Source: Ilyobacter polytropus DSM 2926
GTDB taxonomy: Bacteria > Fusobacteriota > Fusobacteriia > Fusobacteriales > Fusobacteriaceae
NCBI RefSeq assembly: GCF_000165505.1
Contig: NC_014632.1
Span: forward strand, 744,001-808,000
Direction of reading: 5' to 3'
Length of the DNA stretch: 64,000 nucleotides
Shown: piece after piece, positions 57,384-64,000 of the stretch
Layout: the number at the start of each line of letters is the position of its first letter
Numbering within the stretch: the stretch's first letter is position 1
Made by a program: the position numbers and the translations under genes
Notes under the pieces: model-generated
The model's input: the letters and a program-made list of their open reading frames with translations, nothing else
The model's database searches: none
What the model was told of the DNA's origin: nothing

Positions 57384-57983
57384 TCAAAGATCTTTCTCTG
57401 CTATTATTATCCTTACCACATCAAAAAAAAGATCTTTTCTTTCTGTTATTTTGAATCCGGATTTTTCTATATTTTTTTGGGTCTTTCTTATCATAGAAGT
57501 TCCCAAAAAGAATTTTGACATAATATTCATCATAAAAAGAAAGATGTTTATCAGCGGATTTTTACTTCTCATATGTTCTAAAAAAAGTACCTTCCCTCCA
57601 GGCTTTATAACCCTGTATATTTCTTTCAAACCTGCTACAGGATCAGGGACGGTACAAAATACACAAGTTGATACAGCACAGTCAAAGCTATTATCCTCAA
57701 AAGCCATAGTCTGTACATCCATTTCTTTAAGTTTAATATTTGTGATATTATTTTTTTTAATTACTTTTTTTGATTTTTCCAGCATGTTTTTGCTGAAGTC
57801 TATTCCTATAACTGAAGTTTTTTCAGAGTAATAGGGAAGATTTGCTCCTGTTCCCACTCCTACTTCTAAGACTTCACCCTGTGCGAGAGATATTAGATCT
57901 TTTCTATATTTATTGAAAAACAACATTTTTTCCATTCTATCATAAATTTTAGCTACTTTGTCATATTTATCTTTTGTATTCAT
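57384..57983 (-). CDS. Class I SAM-dependent methyltransferase
   Basis: This 199-residue protein has motif I VLEVGVGTGANL, a following acidic GIDFSKNML strand and the late GGKVLFLEHMRSKNP segment, resembling the UbiE/phosphatidylethanolamine-N-methyltransferase group. A hydrophobic stretch around 145-160 (INIFLFMMNIMSKFFLG) may associate with membrane. Lying between a fatty-acid-hydroxylase-like gene and a two-component system, it might modify lipids, but the substrate is not known. Confidence 0.88.
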   Translation of the reverse strand: MNTKDKYDKVAKIYDRMEKMLFFNKYRKDLISLAQGEVLEVGVGTGANLPYYSEKTSVIGIDFSKNMLEKSKKVIKKNNITNIKLKEMDVQTMAFEDNSFDCAVSTCVFCTVPDPVAGLKEIYRVIKPGGKVLFLEHMRSKNPLINIFLFMMNIMSKFFLGTSMIRKTQKNIEKSGFKITERKDLFFDVVRIIIAEKDL

Positions 57984-58012
57984 ATAAATCTCCCTTTATA
58001 CATTATTATCCT

Positions 58013-58801
58013 TTATTTGTGTGACGAATTTGTGTCATCCTTTAGAAAAGGTTGTTTCAAAAGGAAATAAAACTTTTGGTACCCTTCTTCATTATACCCA
58101 GGTATTCCGTATTTTGAAGTTGAAAATTTTCCCTGGGGTGTGAAACTTCTGAAAATTTTGTCCCAGAATATAAGGAAAGATGAGTAATTTGAGTTGCTCT
58201 CTTTATATTTTATGGAATGGTGTATTCTGTGAAGATATGGGGTCACGATTACTTTAGATAAAATGATATCAATTTTTACAGGTATTTTGATATTACTGTG
58301 GTGGAAATAAACGTTGCCGTTTAGAATCACCTCGTACATTAATACCGCCTCTATACTTATTCCTAGCAGTGCTATAGGTACTAATCTAAAAATGTTCCCC
58401 AAAAAAATCTCGATAATGTGAAATCTAAGGGCTGAAGTTGAATTTAAAAATTTATCAGTGTGGTGGACATTGTGAAATCGTCTCAAAAAATTTATATTGT
58501 GAAGAAGTCGGTGCCAGGTGTAATTAGTAAGGTCTAACAAAAGTATTTCTAATAACAAAATCATATTTGTGTTTAGAGAAATTAGATTAAAAAGACCCCA
58601 ATTGTTTTTTTCAAAAAATGATACTACTGCATAGACTGTAAGTATGGCTATTAGGCGTCCTAAAACTGTATTTATAATTCCGATTTTTATATTTGTTTCG
58701 TCGTGTTGCTTTGACCGTTTACTGTTATCCATCTGAGGCTGCAATCGCTCAAGAGCGAAAAAAAATAGAAATATAAATAAAAGTAGCAGTCCTCTATCCA
58801 A
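58013..58801 (-). CDS. Fatty-acid hydroxylase / sterol-desaturase family membrane protein
   Basis: This 262-residue membrane protein carries the family's His boxes HRLLH, HNVHH and HRIHH, which bind a di-iron centre, within several hydrophobic segments. The family hydroxylates or desaturates lipid chains using O2; its presence in an apparently fermentative anaerobe is noteworthy. The start is placed at TTG 58801, 7 nt from AAGGAGG, since the GTG at 58810 overlaps that site. It is probably the first gene of the operon that continues to the Spy-like gene. Confidence 0.88.
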   Translation of the reverse strand: MDRGLLLLFIFLFFFALERLQPQMDNSKRSKQHDETNIKIGIINTVLGRLIAILTVYAVVSFFEKNNWGLFNLISLNTNMILLLEILLLDLTNYTWHRLLHNINFLRRFHNVHHTDKFLNSTSALRFHIIEIFLGNIFRLVPIALLGISIEAVLMYEVILNGNVYFHHSNIKIPVKIDIILSKVIVTPYLHRIHHSIKYKESNSNYSSFLIFWDKIFRSFTPQGKFSTSKYGIPGYNEEGYQKFYFLLKQPFLKDDTNSSHK

Positions 58802-58889
58802 TTTATCCACCTCCTTAAAAAATTTCTTGATTATATGATAAATTATTTTAACTAAATTTTTTTATTAAAGAGAAAAATTATCCGTTTTA

Positions 58890-58919
58890 TAAAAAAAAGT
58901 CCCTGATAACTCAGGGACT
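58890..58919 (-). terminator. Terminator after the 119-aa gene
   Basis: A perfect 9-bp stem AGTCCCTGA / TCAGGGACT with loop TAAC is followed on the minus strand by eight T residues. Confidence 0.9.
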
Positions 58920-58925
58920 GACAGT

Positions 58926-59285
58926 TTAGTGTCTTTTTATTTTTAGATTTGTTTTTTCAGGGAGCTTGCTAAGATGTATGTGCCTATGCTCTGCTACCAA
59001 TGACAATCTATCTATAATAGCTCCTAAGTCTGATGAGTCAAATATCTCTTTAAACCTTTCTTTTTCTAATAAGGAATCTTTAAATTCATAGCTACATGGA
59101 CTTTGGGGTTTGAAAACTATGGCATCTGAATATATTTTTTCTCCTAATACCTCGCTCAAAAGATCTGCTACTGTCATGGTAAAAACACCCTCAACTTCCA
59201 CAGTATTTCTCGAATGGTTTATTTCTGTACGGTATTTAGGCTCATACCTTTTTTCGATTGTGGAATAGGAATTTTGCATACTCAT
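58926..59285 (-). CDS. Hypothetical protein, 119 aa
   Basis: I do not recognise this protein. It is soluble, without a signal peptide or membrane segment. It contains NTVEVEGVFTMTVADLLSEV and a His-rich EHRHIHLSK near the C-terminus. The ATG at 59285 has a strong AAGGAGG site, and a perfect terminator follows, so it is very probably expressed as a single-gene unit. AT-rich repeats ATTGTAAAAAA and ATTGTAAATTG upstream may be regulatory. Confidence 0.75.
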   Translation of the reverse strand: MSMQNSYSTIEKRYEPKYRTEINHSRNTVEVEGVFTMTVADLLSEVLGEKIYSDAIVFKPQSPCSYEFKDSLLEKERFKEIFDSSDLGAIIDRLSLVAEHRHIHLSKLPEKTNLKIKRH

Positions 59286-59362
59286 ATAATCCCCTCCTTA
59301 ATATATAACATTTGTGTATCTATAAACAATTTACAATTTTTTTACAATATTCCTTTAAAAAA

Positions 59363-59388
59363 ATAAAGCCTGTTTTAAGAGGCTTTAT
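59363..59388 (-). terminator. Terminator of the outer-membrane protein gene
   Basis: The arms ATAAAGCCT (59363-59371) and AGGCTTTAT (59380-59388) form a 9-bp stem with T residues following on the minus strand. Confidence 0.75.
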
Positions 59389-59804
59389 CAGTACTTATAA
59401 TCAAATTTCAACACCATTCTACCGTCAGACTCATCTTCTATAGGGTCTATGAGATAATTTTCATAGGCTACCTCCAGGCTGAGATCATTTAAATCCACAC
59501 CGGCTCCGACACTATAATACTTGTTGTCTGCAATGTCTGAAAGAGCTGTCTCTGTAGAGCTTTCATCAGAGACATAACTATATCCCATATCACCTTTTAC
59601 ATAGGGAACGGCCTTTGTGCCATCGTAAAATTTGTATTTCATTTCTGCGTATACAGGAGTCGCCTTTGATTCATCCATAAGCTGCATAGAGTGTGAGGAT
59701 ACTCCCACCTGCATATTTTTATATTCTATTCCTTTCAAATCCTGAGAGAAGAGTTGAATGGAGATAATTACAGAAAACATAAAAAATATAAGTGCTCTTC
59801 TCAA
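59388..59804 (-). CDS. Small outer-membrane beta-barrel-like protein
   Basis: A signal peptide (about 1-20, MRRALIFFMFSVII then IQLFSQ) precedes alternating amphipathic strands, and the chain ends in an aromatic C-terminal strand MVLKFDYKY, as outer-membrane barrels do. At 138 aa it would make a small barrel of about eight strands. The TTG start at 59804 has GGAGG about 8 nt upstream. It has its own promoter. Function is unknown. Confidence 0.72.
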   Translation of the reverse strand: MRRALIFFMFSVIISIQLFSQDLKGIEYKNMQVGVSSHSMQLMDESKATPVYAEMKYKFYDGTKAVPYVKGDMGYSYVSDESSTETALSDIADNKYYSVGAGVDLNDLSLEVAYENYLIDPIEDESDGRMVLKFDYKY

Positions 59805-59845
59805 GATATTTTCCTCCTACTAGAGATAATAAAAGTCACAGATAA

Positions 59846-59874
59846 ATTTTATCACCTTCTAAAAAAAGTGTCAA
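59846..59874 (-). promoter_or_regulatory. Promoter of the outer-membrane protein gene
   Basis: On the minus strand a consensus TTGACA (59869-59874) and TAAAAT (59846-59851) are spaced by 17 bp, 42 bp before the TTG start. The -35 overlaps the end of the upstream gene. Confidence 0.75.
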
Positions 59875-60161
59875 TTATTAGTGGCTTTATTTAGATAGTA
59901 ATTTACCCCTATAGAATTTTCTATATTTAACACAGCTTCATTTTCCTTGAATAAATACTCTTCAATAAGTATAAATACGTTGTGTTCGTCCTTGTAAATA
60001 TATCTAAACTCCAAGTCATCTACATGATTTCTGTTTTTTCTGTTATTTATAAAAACTTCGTCTATTTTAAATATTTTTTTTAAAGTCTGTCCTTCTGTTT
60101 TTTTTAGTAAACATGGAAAGTGGTCTTTTTTTAACATGATATCCATTATTTCAAATTTCAT
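59871..60161 (-). CDS. Hypothetical protein, 96 aa
   Basis: I do not recognise it. It is soluble, charged and rich in Asn, Lys and Glu, with FRYIYKDEHNVFILIEEYLF as its most distinctive part. It could be an intracellular binding protein. A GGAGGGG site lies upstream of ATG 60161. A single ATGACAGAATT, resembling one unit of the 11-bp repeats at 61099, lies at about 60214-60224 in its upstream region. Confidence 0.65.
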   Translation of the reverse strand: MKFEIMDIMLKKDHFPCLLKKTEGQTLKKIFKIDEVFINNRKNRNHVDDLEFRYIYKDEHNVFILIEEYLFKENEAVLNIENSIGVNYYLNKATNN

Positions 60162-60258
60162 AATAACATCCCCTCCTTTTAAAGAAGATATTCTTATTAA
60201 ATTCTGTCATCCTTTTTATATATTTTTATCACTTAAGTCGATAATTCTAAAACTATGT

Positions 60259-60294
60259 AAATTAAAATGGGCTGTATTTAGCCCATTTTAATTT
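60259..60294 (-). terminator. Terminator of the duplicated Spy-like gene
   Basis: A perfect 15-bp stem AAATTAAAATGGGCT / AGCCCATTTTAATTT with a 6-nt loop. It is symmetric and could act on both strands. Confidence 0.85.
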
Positions 60295-60301
60295 AGTTGA
60301 T

Positions 60302-61012
60302 CTAATTTTCCATGTCACTTTCTGTTATGTAGTCATAAAATTTTTCTTTTAATTCTAGTCTGTTTCTAAGCATGGTTTTTTCCATCTCACTCTGTATTTT
60401 TATTCTTTTCTCTGTGAGCATCTCTATTTTTTCCATATTTGGATTTTCTGAGAGCATCTCTTTTTGCATATCTAGTTTGATCTCTCTTATCTGAAGTCGA
60501 TACTCTAAATTTTCTTTTCTGTTATCAATATTGTTTTTTCTGATCTCCTGCTGCTGTTCCTGAGTAAGTTTCTGATTAGAAGGGTTTTTTCTACCCTTGT
60601 TATTTTTCATATTTTGTCTCATAGCACCATGAAAATTATCAATTCCAAATTTTTCTTTTAATTGGATTCTGTAATCTAGCATCGTTTTTTCTCTTTTGAT
60701 TTTAAAAGCGGCTTTTTTATTGATTAATTTATCTAATTTTTTCATGTTTGGTTTATCCTTAAGAAGTTCTTTTTGCATATCCAGTTCTGTTTCACGAATC
60801 TGGATCATATAACTTTTAGATATTTTCATAGCTTCTTGATTCATTTCGTAGAATTCCTTCTGCTGCTCAGGAGTCAAAATCACAGCCTGCTGATGCCTCA
60901 TTACTTGCTGACCTGTATTTTTAACATTTGAGTTTACCGGTGTTCCAGCCTTGGCAAAGGAAACAGCTGACATAGATAAGGCCATAATAGCTACCATTTT
61001 CTTCATATTCAT
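60302..61012 (-). CDS. Tandemly duplicated Spy-like periplasmic protein
   Basis: A signal peptide (cleavage after SFAKA, about residue 22) precedes two copies of a 77-residue Spy-like unit at about 46-122 and 149-225. Each begins with LTxEQQ, has ELDMQKELL / KLDMQKEML, a PNM motif, a Lys-rich stretch and ends in LKEKF. A basic linker (about 125-148) joins them. Single-unit Spy proteins are dimers, so this may be a pseudo-dimer in one chain. I chose ATG 61012, about 10 nt from AGGAG; the ATG at 61021 is only 1 nt from it. Confidence 0.85.
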   Translation of the reverse strand: MNMKKMVAIMALSMSAVSFAKAGTPVNSNVKNTGQQVMRHQQAVILTPEQQKEFYEMNQEAMKISKSYMIQIRETELDMQKELLKDKPNMKKLDKLINKKAAFKIKREKTMLDYRIQLKEKFGIDNFHGAMRQNMKNNKGRKNPSNQKLTQEQQQEIRKNNIDNRKENLEYRLQIREIKLDMQKEMLSENPNMEKIEMLTEKRIKIQSEMEKTMLRNRLELKEKFYDYITESDMEN

Positions 61013-61086
61013 TTCTATCATACTCCTTTTTAATTAATAGGTTTGTAAGATAATAGATTTGCAGTAAGTTTGTTTAATACACATTG

Positions 61087-61131
61087 ATAATACCTCTCTT
61101 CTGTGTCATTTCTATGTCTTTTGTGTGCCAT
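61087..61131 (-). promoter_or_regulatory. Promoter with three 11-bp direct repeats upstream of the duplicated Spy-like gene
   Basis: Read on the minus strand there are three contiguous 11-mers: ATGGCACACAA (61131-61121), AAGACATAGAA (61120-61110), ATGACACAGAA (61109-61099). Exactly 10 nt after the last 7-mer ATGACAC is a -10 TATTAT (61092-61087). No -35 consensus is present. This is the geometry of a promoter activated by an OmpR/PhoB-family regulator. The same repeats and spacing recur at 63816-63873. Confidence 0.68.
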
Positions 61132-61229
61132 ATGACAAATTTAACTATAATTCAGTTTTTTCCTTTAAATACGTATATTTATTAGTAGTAACTCGAGTTT
61201 TCTATTTGTAAGAAATGCTGATAAGTTAC

Positions 61230-61646
61230 TGAATTTATCCAAAAGCTGTGTTACTTTCTTTGCTTGCCCAAAGAAAGTAACCAAAGAAAAGGCACCCCTA
61301 AAAAATACCTAAAATCACTTCTGAACTAACTTTCTATTGAAATATAGTCGGTAAACCTCCTTATTTCAATGAAAGTGGATTTCACAAGATGATTTCTTAA
61401 CGGCATTTTTTAAAGGGGAATTTAAAATCTTAAATGATTTTTTTAAATCTTTTTAATTTTTTTTGGCCATTGATAAAATAAGCGTTAAGAATGACTGAGA
61501 GAAATCTTTAGAAAAAATCAACTGTTTGAGCGAAGCGAGTTTTGATTTTTACTTAGATTTCCGAAGGCATTTAGCTTATTTTTCACAGGCCTTGATTTTT
61601 GGTTACTTTTCATCAAGGAAAAGTAACGGAACTTTGGATAAATTCA
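61230..61646. repeat. Non-coding structured repeat element, copy 2
   Basis: This 417-bp element has outer inverted ends TGAATTTATCCAAAAG (61230-61245) and CTTTGGATAAATTCA (61632-61646), and inside them hairpins GTTACTTTC...GAAAGTAAC (61250-61281) and GTTACTTTTC...GAAAAGTAAC (61602-61627). Nested inside are further long inverted pairs (ACCCCTAAAAAAT 61294-61306 with ATTTTTTAAAGGGG 61405-61418; TATTTCAATGAAAGT near 61361-61375 with a partner near 61330). Segments 61462-61541 and 61552-61650 match copy 1. No coding frame was found. Confidence 0.82.
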
Positions 61647-61689
61647 ATATTTTATCTTGAAGGAGAAGTAGAAACTAAGGCTAAATAAT

Positions 61690-61724
61690 AGAAAAAAGGC
61701 AGATACTTATTCTGCCTTTTTTCT
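61690..61724 (-). terminator. Terminator after the rubredoxin-like gene
   Basis: A perfect 14-bp stem AGAAAAAAGGCAGA / TCTGCCTTTTTTCT with a 7-nt loop; symmetric, usable from both sides. Confidence 0.85.
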
Positions 61725-61755
61725 AAATCACTATGAGAATGATTTTAAATTAACA

Positions 61756-61890
61756 CTATACTTCTTGAAATCTGGCACCTTCACATAAAGGGCAAAGATC
61801 CAATTCTTCTTCGTTTTCTATTTCTATCTGAAATCCACAGATAACGCATTGATATATTCCTTTTTTTATCTTTTCTCCTGCTATAGGCAT
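61756..61890 (-). CDS. Rubredoxin-like zinc-ribbon mini-protein
   Basis: With the start at ATG 61890 (SD GAGGTG) the protein has 44 residues: a CxxCG knuckle at Cys15/18 and CPLC at Cys33/36. This is the rubredoxin-type metal site, shorter than the usual 52-residue rubredoxin. It may bind Fe for electron transfer or Zn structurally. The longer in-frame extension to 61950 has no ribosome site. It is a single-gene unit. Confidence 0.82.
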   Translation of the reverse strand: MPIAGEKIKKGIYQCVICGFQIEIENEEELDLCPLCEGARFQEV

Positions 61891-62000
61891 AATTTTCACC
61901 TCTTCAAGTTTTGATATATGAAGTATATTCCTTATATTGTGAAAATACAAGAGTTATTATTAAGATAGAAAAATTTTATGAAATCTAACAGGTTAGTAAT

Positions 62001-62028
62001 AAAAACCCCCTTGGATTTACCAAGGGGG
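62001..62028 (-). terminator. Terminator of the APC transporter gene
   Basis: A 9-bp GC-rich stem CCCCCTTGG / CCAAGGGGG with loop ATTTA; five T residues follow on the minus strand at 62005-62001. Confidence 0.9.
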
Positions 62029-62049
62029 ACGTAATTTCATATAGTAAGA

Positions 62050-63366
62050 CTATTTCTTATAGAAGAGCAGCCCTGAAAGGGTAGCTAATAGAGAGATAAG
62101 CATATATTTAGGGTTGCTGATGGCGGCATATACTCCGATGGATACTCCCCCTAGAATTGCTAGGATGGGAACCACAGGGTATAGGGGAACCTTATAAGGT
62201 CTTTCTAATTCAGGCTCTCTTTTTCTAAGGATGATTACCCCTAAAAATACCATAGAGTAGAACAACCAGAATATTGCCACCGGTATATCACCAAATACAT
62301 CGGGATTCCCAGTAATAAACATAGCTATCAGATAAACCATAGAGAGTATAAACATAAGTCCTGCTGATCTCATAGGCTGGTTGCTTTTTTCCTCTACCTT
62401 GGAGAAATAATTCTTTGCCGGGAAATGCCCCTCTATAGCCAGAGAGTAAGGGACTCTCGTAGATATAAGGGAGAAACCGTTTAGTCCTCCGAAAGAGGAG
62501 ATCATTATTCCTAGGAATATAACCTTGGCACCGTAATTTCCAAATAAATTCTGAGCAACTCCAAACATACCCTGGTTTACAAGTTCATCTGCAGAGAAAA
62601 CCTTGAGAAGTCCGATGTTTAAAGCTACATATATTATGGTAATAAATCCAAGACCGAATATAATGGCCTTTGGAAGGTCTTTTTTTACATTTTTCAAATC
62701 TCCTGAGATTGTTCCCACGTAGATCCAGCCGTCAAAGGCAAACATCACAGGTACCAACGCCATACCCAAAAGAAGAATAGGAGGTTTTGTAGAAACTGCC
62801 TCTGTAGATGTATAAAAAATCCCGGCACTGTTGTTGTTTGACATGAATCCGAATATGGTTATTGCCGCCAGAGGGATTATTTTGGCTCCTGTTGCCAGGG
62901 CCTGGATTATTCCACCTGCTCTTTGTGTAAAAGTGTTTACAGCAAAGACAAGTACCAGTGCTCCTGCTGACAGGGGAAGCATATATTTAGGACCAGCTTC
63001 TACTCCTAAAAACTGTGTGGTGAAAAATGCAAAATAATAGGCTATGAGAGCCACTATTGCAGGGGTGTATACTATAGCCTGAGTCCATCCAACGAGAAAC
63101 GCCACCTTATCCCCGTAAACCCTTCTTATCCAGGCAATGATTCCACCTGTTTCGGGAACTGCCGCTCCGATCTCTGCCGCTGTTAGCCCAGAGAGAATAG
63201 AGATAGTCCCACCCAAGATCCATGCAGAAATTGCGATTTTTGGGTGAAGCCCCGATGCTATAAGAACAGGTTTCGCCTTGAAAAATATTCCTATACCGAT
63301 TACTACTCCTACTACCATTGAAAAAGCAACTGGAAAGCCGTACCTTCCCTTTAGTTTATCTTCCAT
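62050..63366 (-). CDS. APC-superfamily amino-acid permease
   Basis: This 438-residue membrane protein has about 12 hydrophobic helices and the first-helix motif VVIGIGIFFKAKPVL, plus PETGGIIAWIRRVYGDKVAFLVGW, placing it in the amino acid-polyamine-organocation (LAT/APA-like) group. Substrate is not evident. SD GGAGAAA precedes ATG 63366. An ACACAA/TTGTGT pair lies upstream at about 63384-63413. Confidence 0.93.
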   Translation of the reverse strand: MEDKLKGRYGFPVAFSMVVGVVIGIGIFFKAKPVLIASGLHPKIAISAWILGGTISILSGLTAAEIGAAVPETGGIIAWIRRVYGDKVAFLVGWTQAIVYTPAIVALIAYYFAFFTTQFLGVEAGPKYMLPLSAGALVLVFAVNTFTQRAGGIIQALATGAKIIPLAAITIFGFMSNNNSAGIFYTSTEAVSTKPPILLLGMALVPVMFAFDGWIYVGTISGDLKNVKKDLPKAIIFGLGFITIIYVALNIGLLKVFSADELVNQGMFGVAQNLFGNYGAKVIFLGIMISSFGGLNGFSLISTRVPYSLAIEGHFPAKNYFSKVEEKSNQPMRSAGLMFILSMVYLIAMFITGNPDVFGDIPVAIFWLFYSMVFLGVIILRKREPELERPYKVPLYPVVPILAILGGVSIGVYAAISNPKYMLISLLATLSGLLFYKK

Positions 63367-63933
63367 ATTATTTTCTCCTTATATATTGTGTAATTTAGTT
63401 TATGTGTAACACAACTTTTTATATCTGTAAAAATTCTGAAATTAAGAATTGTTTAATTACAAAATTTAATTAAAAATTACAATATTATGTTTTTTCTTAT
63501 TGTGTTTAATATCATCCTTACATAGTTATTGTTCGATATAGTATAGGTTAAAAGAGTTATATCTTTTGAAATATCTATCTTTTAAATAATTGATTAATTC
63601 TAGATTGTTCGTACATCAACTTTATTATAATAGCATAATTTTTAAAATATTGAAATAAAAATAAGGGTAAAATCATAATTTTTACAACAAATTTTATATC
63701 AAAGATGCTGATTTTACGGATGAAATGATCTCTTTCGGTGTTTTTTGTCAAGTGAGCTTTGTTTATAAATAATCTGAAAGACAGTTAATATGGAAAAAAA
63801 TAGTACAGTTACAATACGACATAGACCTGACACAAACATGACAATAGTCTGACACAAAACAACAATATATATTTACTGAGAGGAATATGAAAAAGTATGA
63901 TAATAAGTGAAAAGTATAGGGGGAGTATGATTG
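63367..63933. other. Intergenic region between the APC gene and the prepilin gene
   Basis: About 440 bp of AT-rich sequence without a recognisable gene or RNA, then an array of 11-bp repeats and a -10 element (63816-63873), and an untranslated leader of about 55 nt. A seven-codon frame at 63887 is not convincing. Confidence 0.5.
63816..63873 (+). promoter_or_regulatory. Promoter with four 11-bp direct repeats upstream of the prepilin gene
   Basis: Four contiguous 11-mers lie at 63816-63859: ACGACATAGAC, CTGACACAAAC, ATGACAATAGT, CTGACACAAAA. Exactly 10 nt after the last 7-mer CTGACAC is TATATA (63866-63871; TATATT at 63868). The 7-mer plus 4-bp layout is that of Pho-box-like sites, and the sequence matches the array at 61099-61131. 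The -35 would be replaced by a bound activator. Confidence 0.68.
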
Positions 63934-64000
63934 ATGAAAAGAAAAGGTTCTGTGCTGATAGAATGTTTAATTGCCATTGTGATATTTCTTATTGGAATGA
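63934..64000 (+). CDS. Type IV prepilin-like protein, cut by right edge
   Basis: Only the first 22 codons are visible: MKRKG followed by SVLIECLIAIVIFLIGM. This is a class III signal: a short basic leader ending in Gly, then a hydrophobic helix with Glu at mature position 5, as processed by prepilin peptidase. It marks the start of a type IV pilus or type II secretion pseudopilin gene. GGGGG lies 9-13 nt upstream. The PilB-like ATPase at 33988 could act with it. Confidence 0.8.
   Translation, partial: MKRKGSVLIECLIAIVIFLIGM

Noticed and set aside
61087-61131. Genuine PhoB box
   Set aside because: The layout fits but the 7-mer core (TGACAC) differs from CTGTCAT and no phosphate genes are near; I therefore call it only OmpR/PhoB-type.
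63384-63413. TTGTGT/ACACAA inverted pair before the APC transporter as an operator
   Set aside because: The arms are short and far apart and the symmetry breaks quickly; no known consensus fits.

Overview
The window is AT-rich (roughly two thirds A+T), densely coded chromosomal DNA with strong Shine-Dalgarno sequences, several TTG/GTG starts and many intrinsic terminators. Firmicute-like housekeeping genes (rex, the UPF0735 ACT protein, glgC+glgD, a trimeric NADH-linked [FeFe] hydrogenase) sit beside outer-membrane and periplasmic traits (an OmpA-sized barrel protein, Spy-like chaperones, type IV pilus parts). This mix suggests a Fusobacteriota member, probably near Ilyobacter/Propionigenium. 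That placement is inference from gene content. I saw no rRNA, tRNA, CRISPR array, phage or transposase.

Layout. 1-2353 (-): a ChbG/YdjC deacetylase cut by the left edge and an unassigned P-loop protein. 2575-13645 (+): tex, an atypical histidine-kinase-like sensor and ileS, then lspA, glyQ and glyS, behind a promoter whose spacer is mostly a perfect palindrome. 13917-20345 (+): the complete aspartate-to-threonine pathway (asd, hom, lysC, thrB, thrC) behind an unusual stacked leader: promoter, Thr/Ile-rich leader peptide, attenuator, second promoter, tandem glycine riboswitch, terminator. 20366-28377 (+): a TSCPD protein, a PBP2/FtsI-type transpeptidase with a disrupted 5' end, priA, def, fmt, rex, folD. 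28399-39641 (+): UPF0735, accB, ndk, CBS, CNNM/CorC, DUF502, TPR lipoprotein, NUDIX, a GspE/PilB ATPase, apt, relA/spoT, tgt.

39711-43780 (-): hydC-hydB-hydA, a trimeric [FeFe] hydrogenase of the electron-bifurcating type. 43930-44492 and 61230-61646 are two copies of a non-coding, hairpin-rich repeat. 44657-46277 (+): an unknown membrane-anchored protein and a lysophospholipase-like hydrolase. 46284-54458 (-): the glycogen operon glgB-C-D-A-P. 54903-61012 (-): an envelope cluster with a fatty-acid hydroxylase-like protein, a methyltransferase, a CpxRA-like two-component pair, a Spy/CpxP-like protein, small unknowns, an outer-membrane protein and a tandemly duplicated Spy-like protein. 61756-63366 (-): a rubredoxin-like mini-protein and an APC transporter. 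The right edge cuts a type IV prepilin gene (+).

Most interesting: (1) the threonine operon appears to be controlled both by a Thr/Ile leader-peptide attenuator and by a tandem glycine riboswitch, each with its own promoter and terminator; (2) matching arrays of 11-bp direct repeats, of the type bound by OmpR/PhoB-family regulators, sit exactly 10 nt upstream of the -10 elements of both the duplicated Spy-like gene and the right-edge prepilin gene, suggesting a shared regulon whose regulator may be the CpxR-like protein encoded here; (3) the sensor between tex and ileS lacks the phospho-accepting histidine; (4) a mobile-looking non-coding repeat is present twice.
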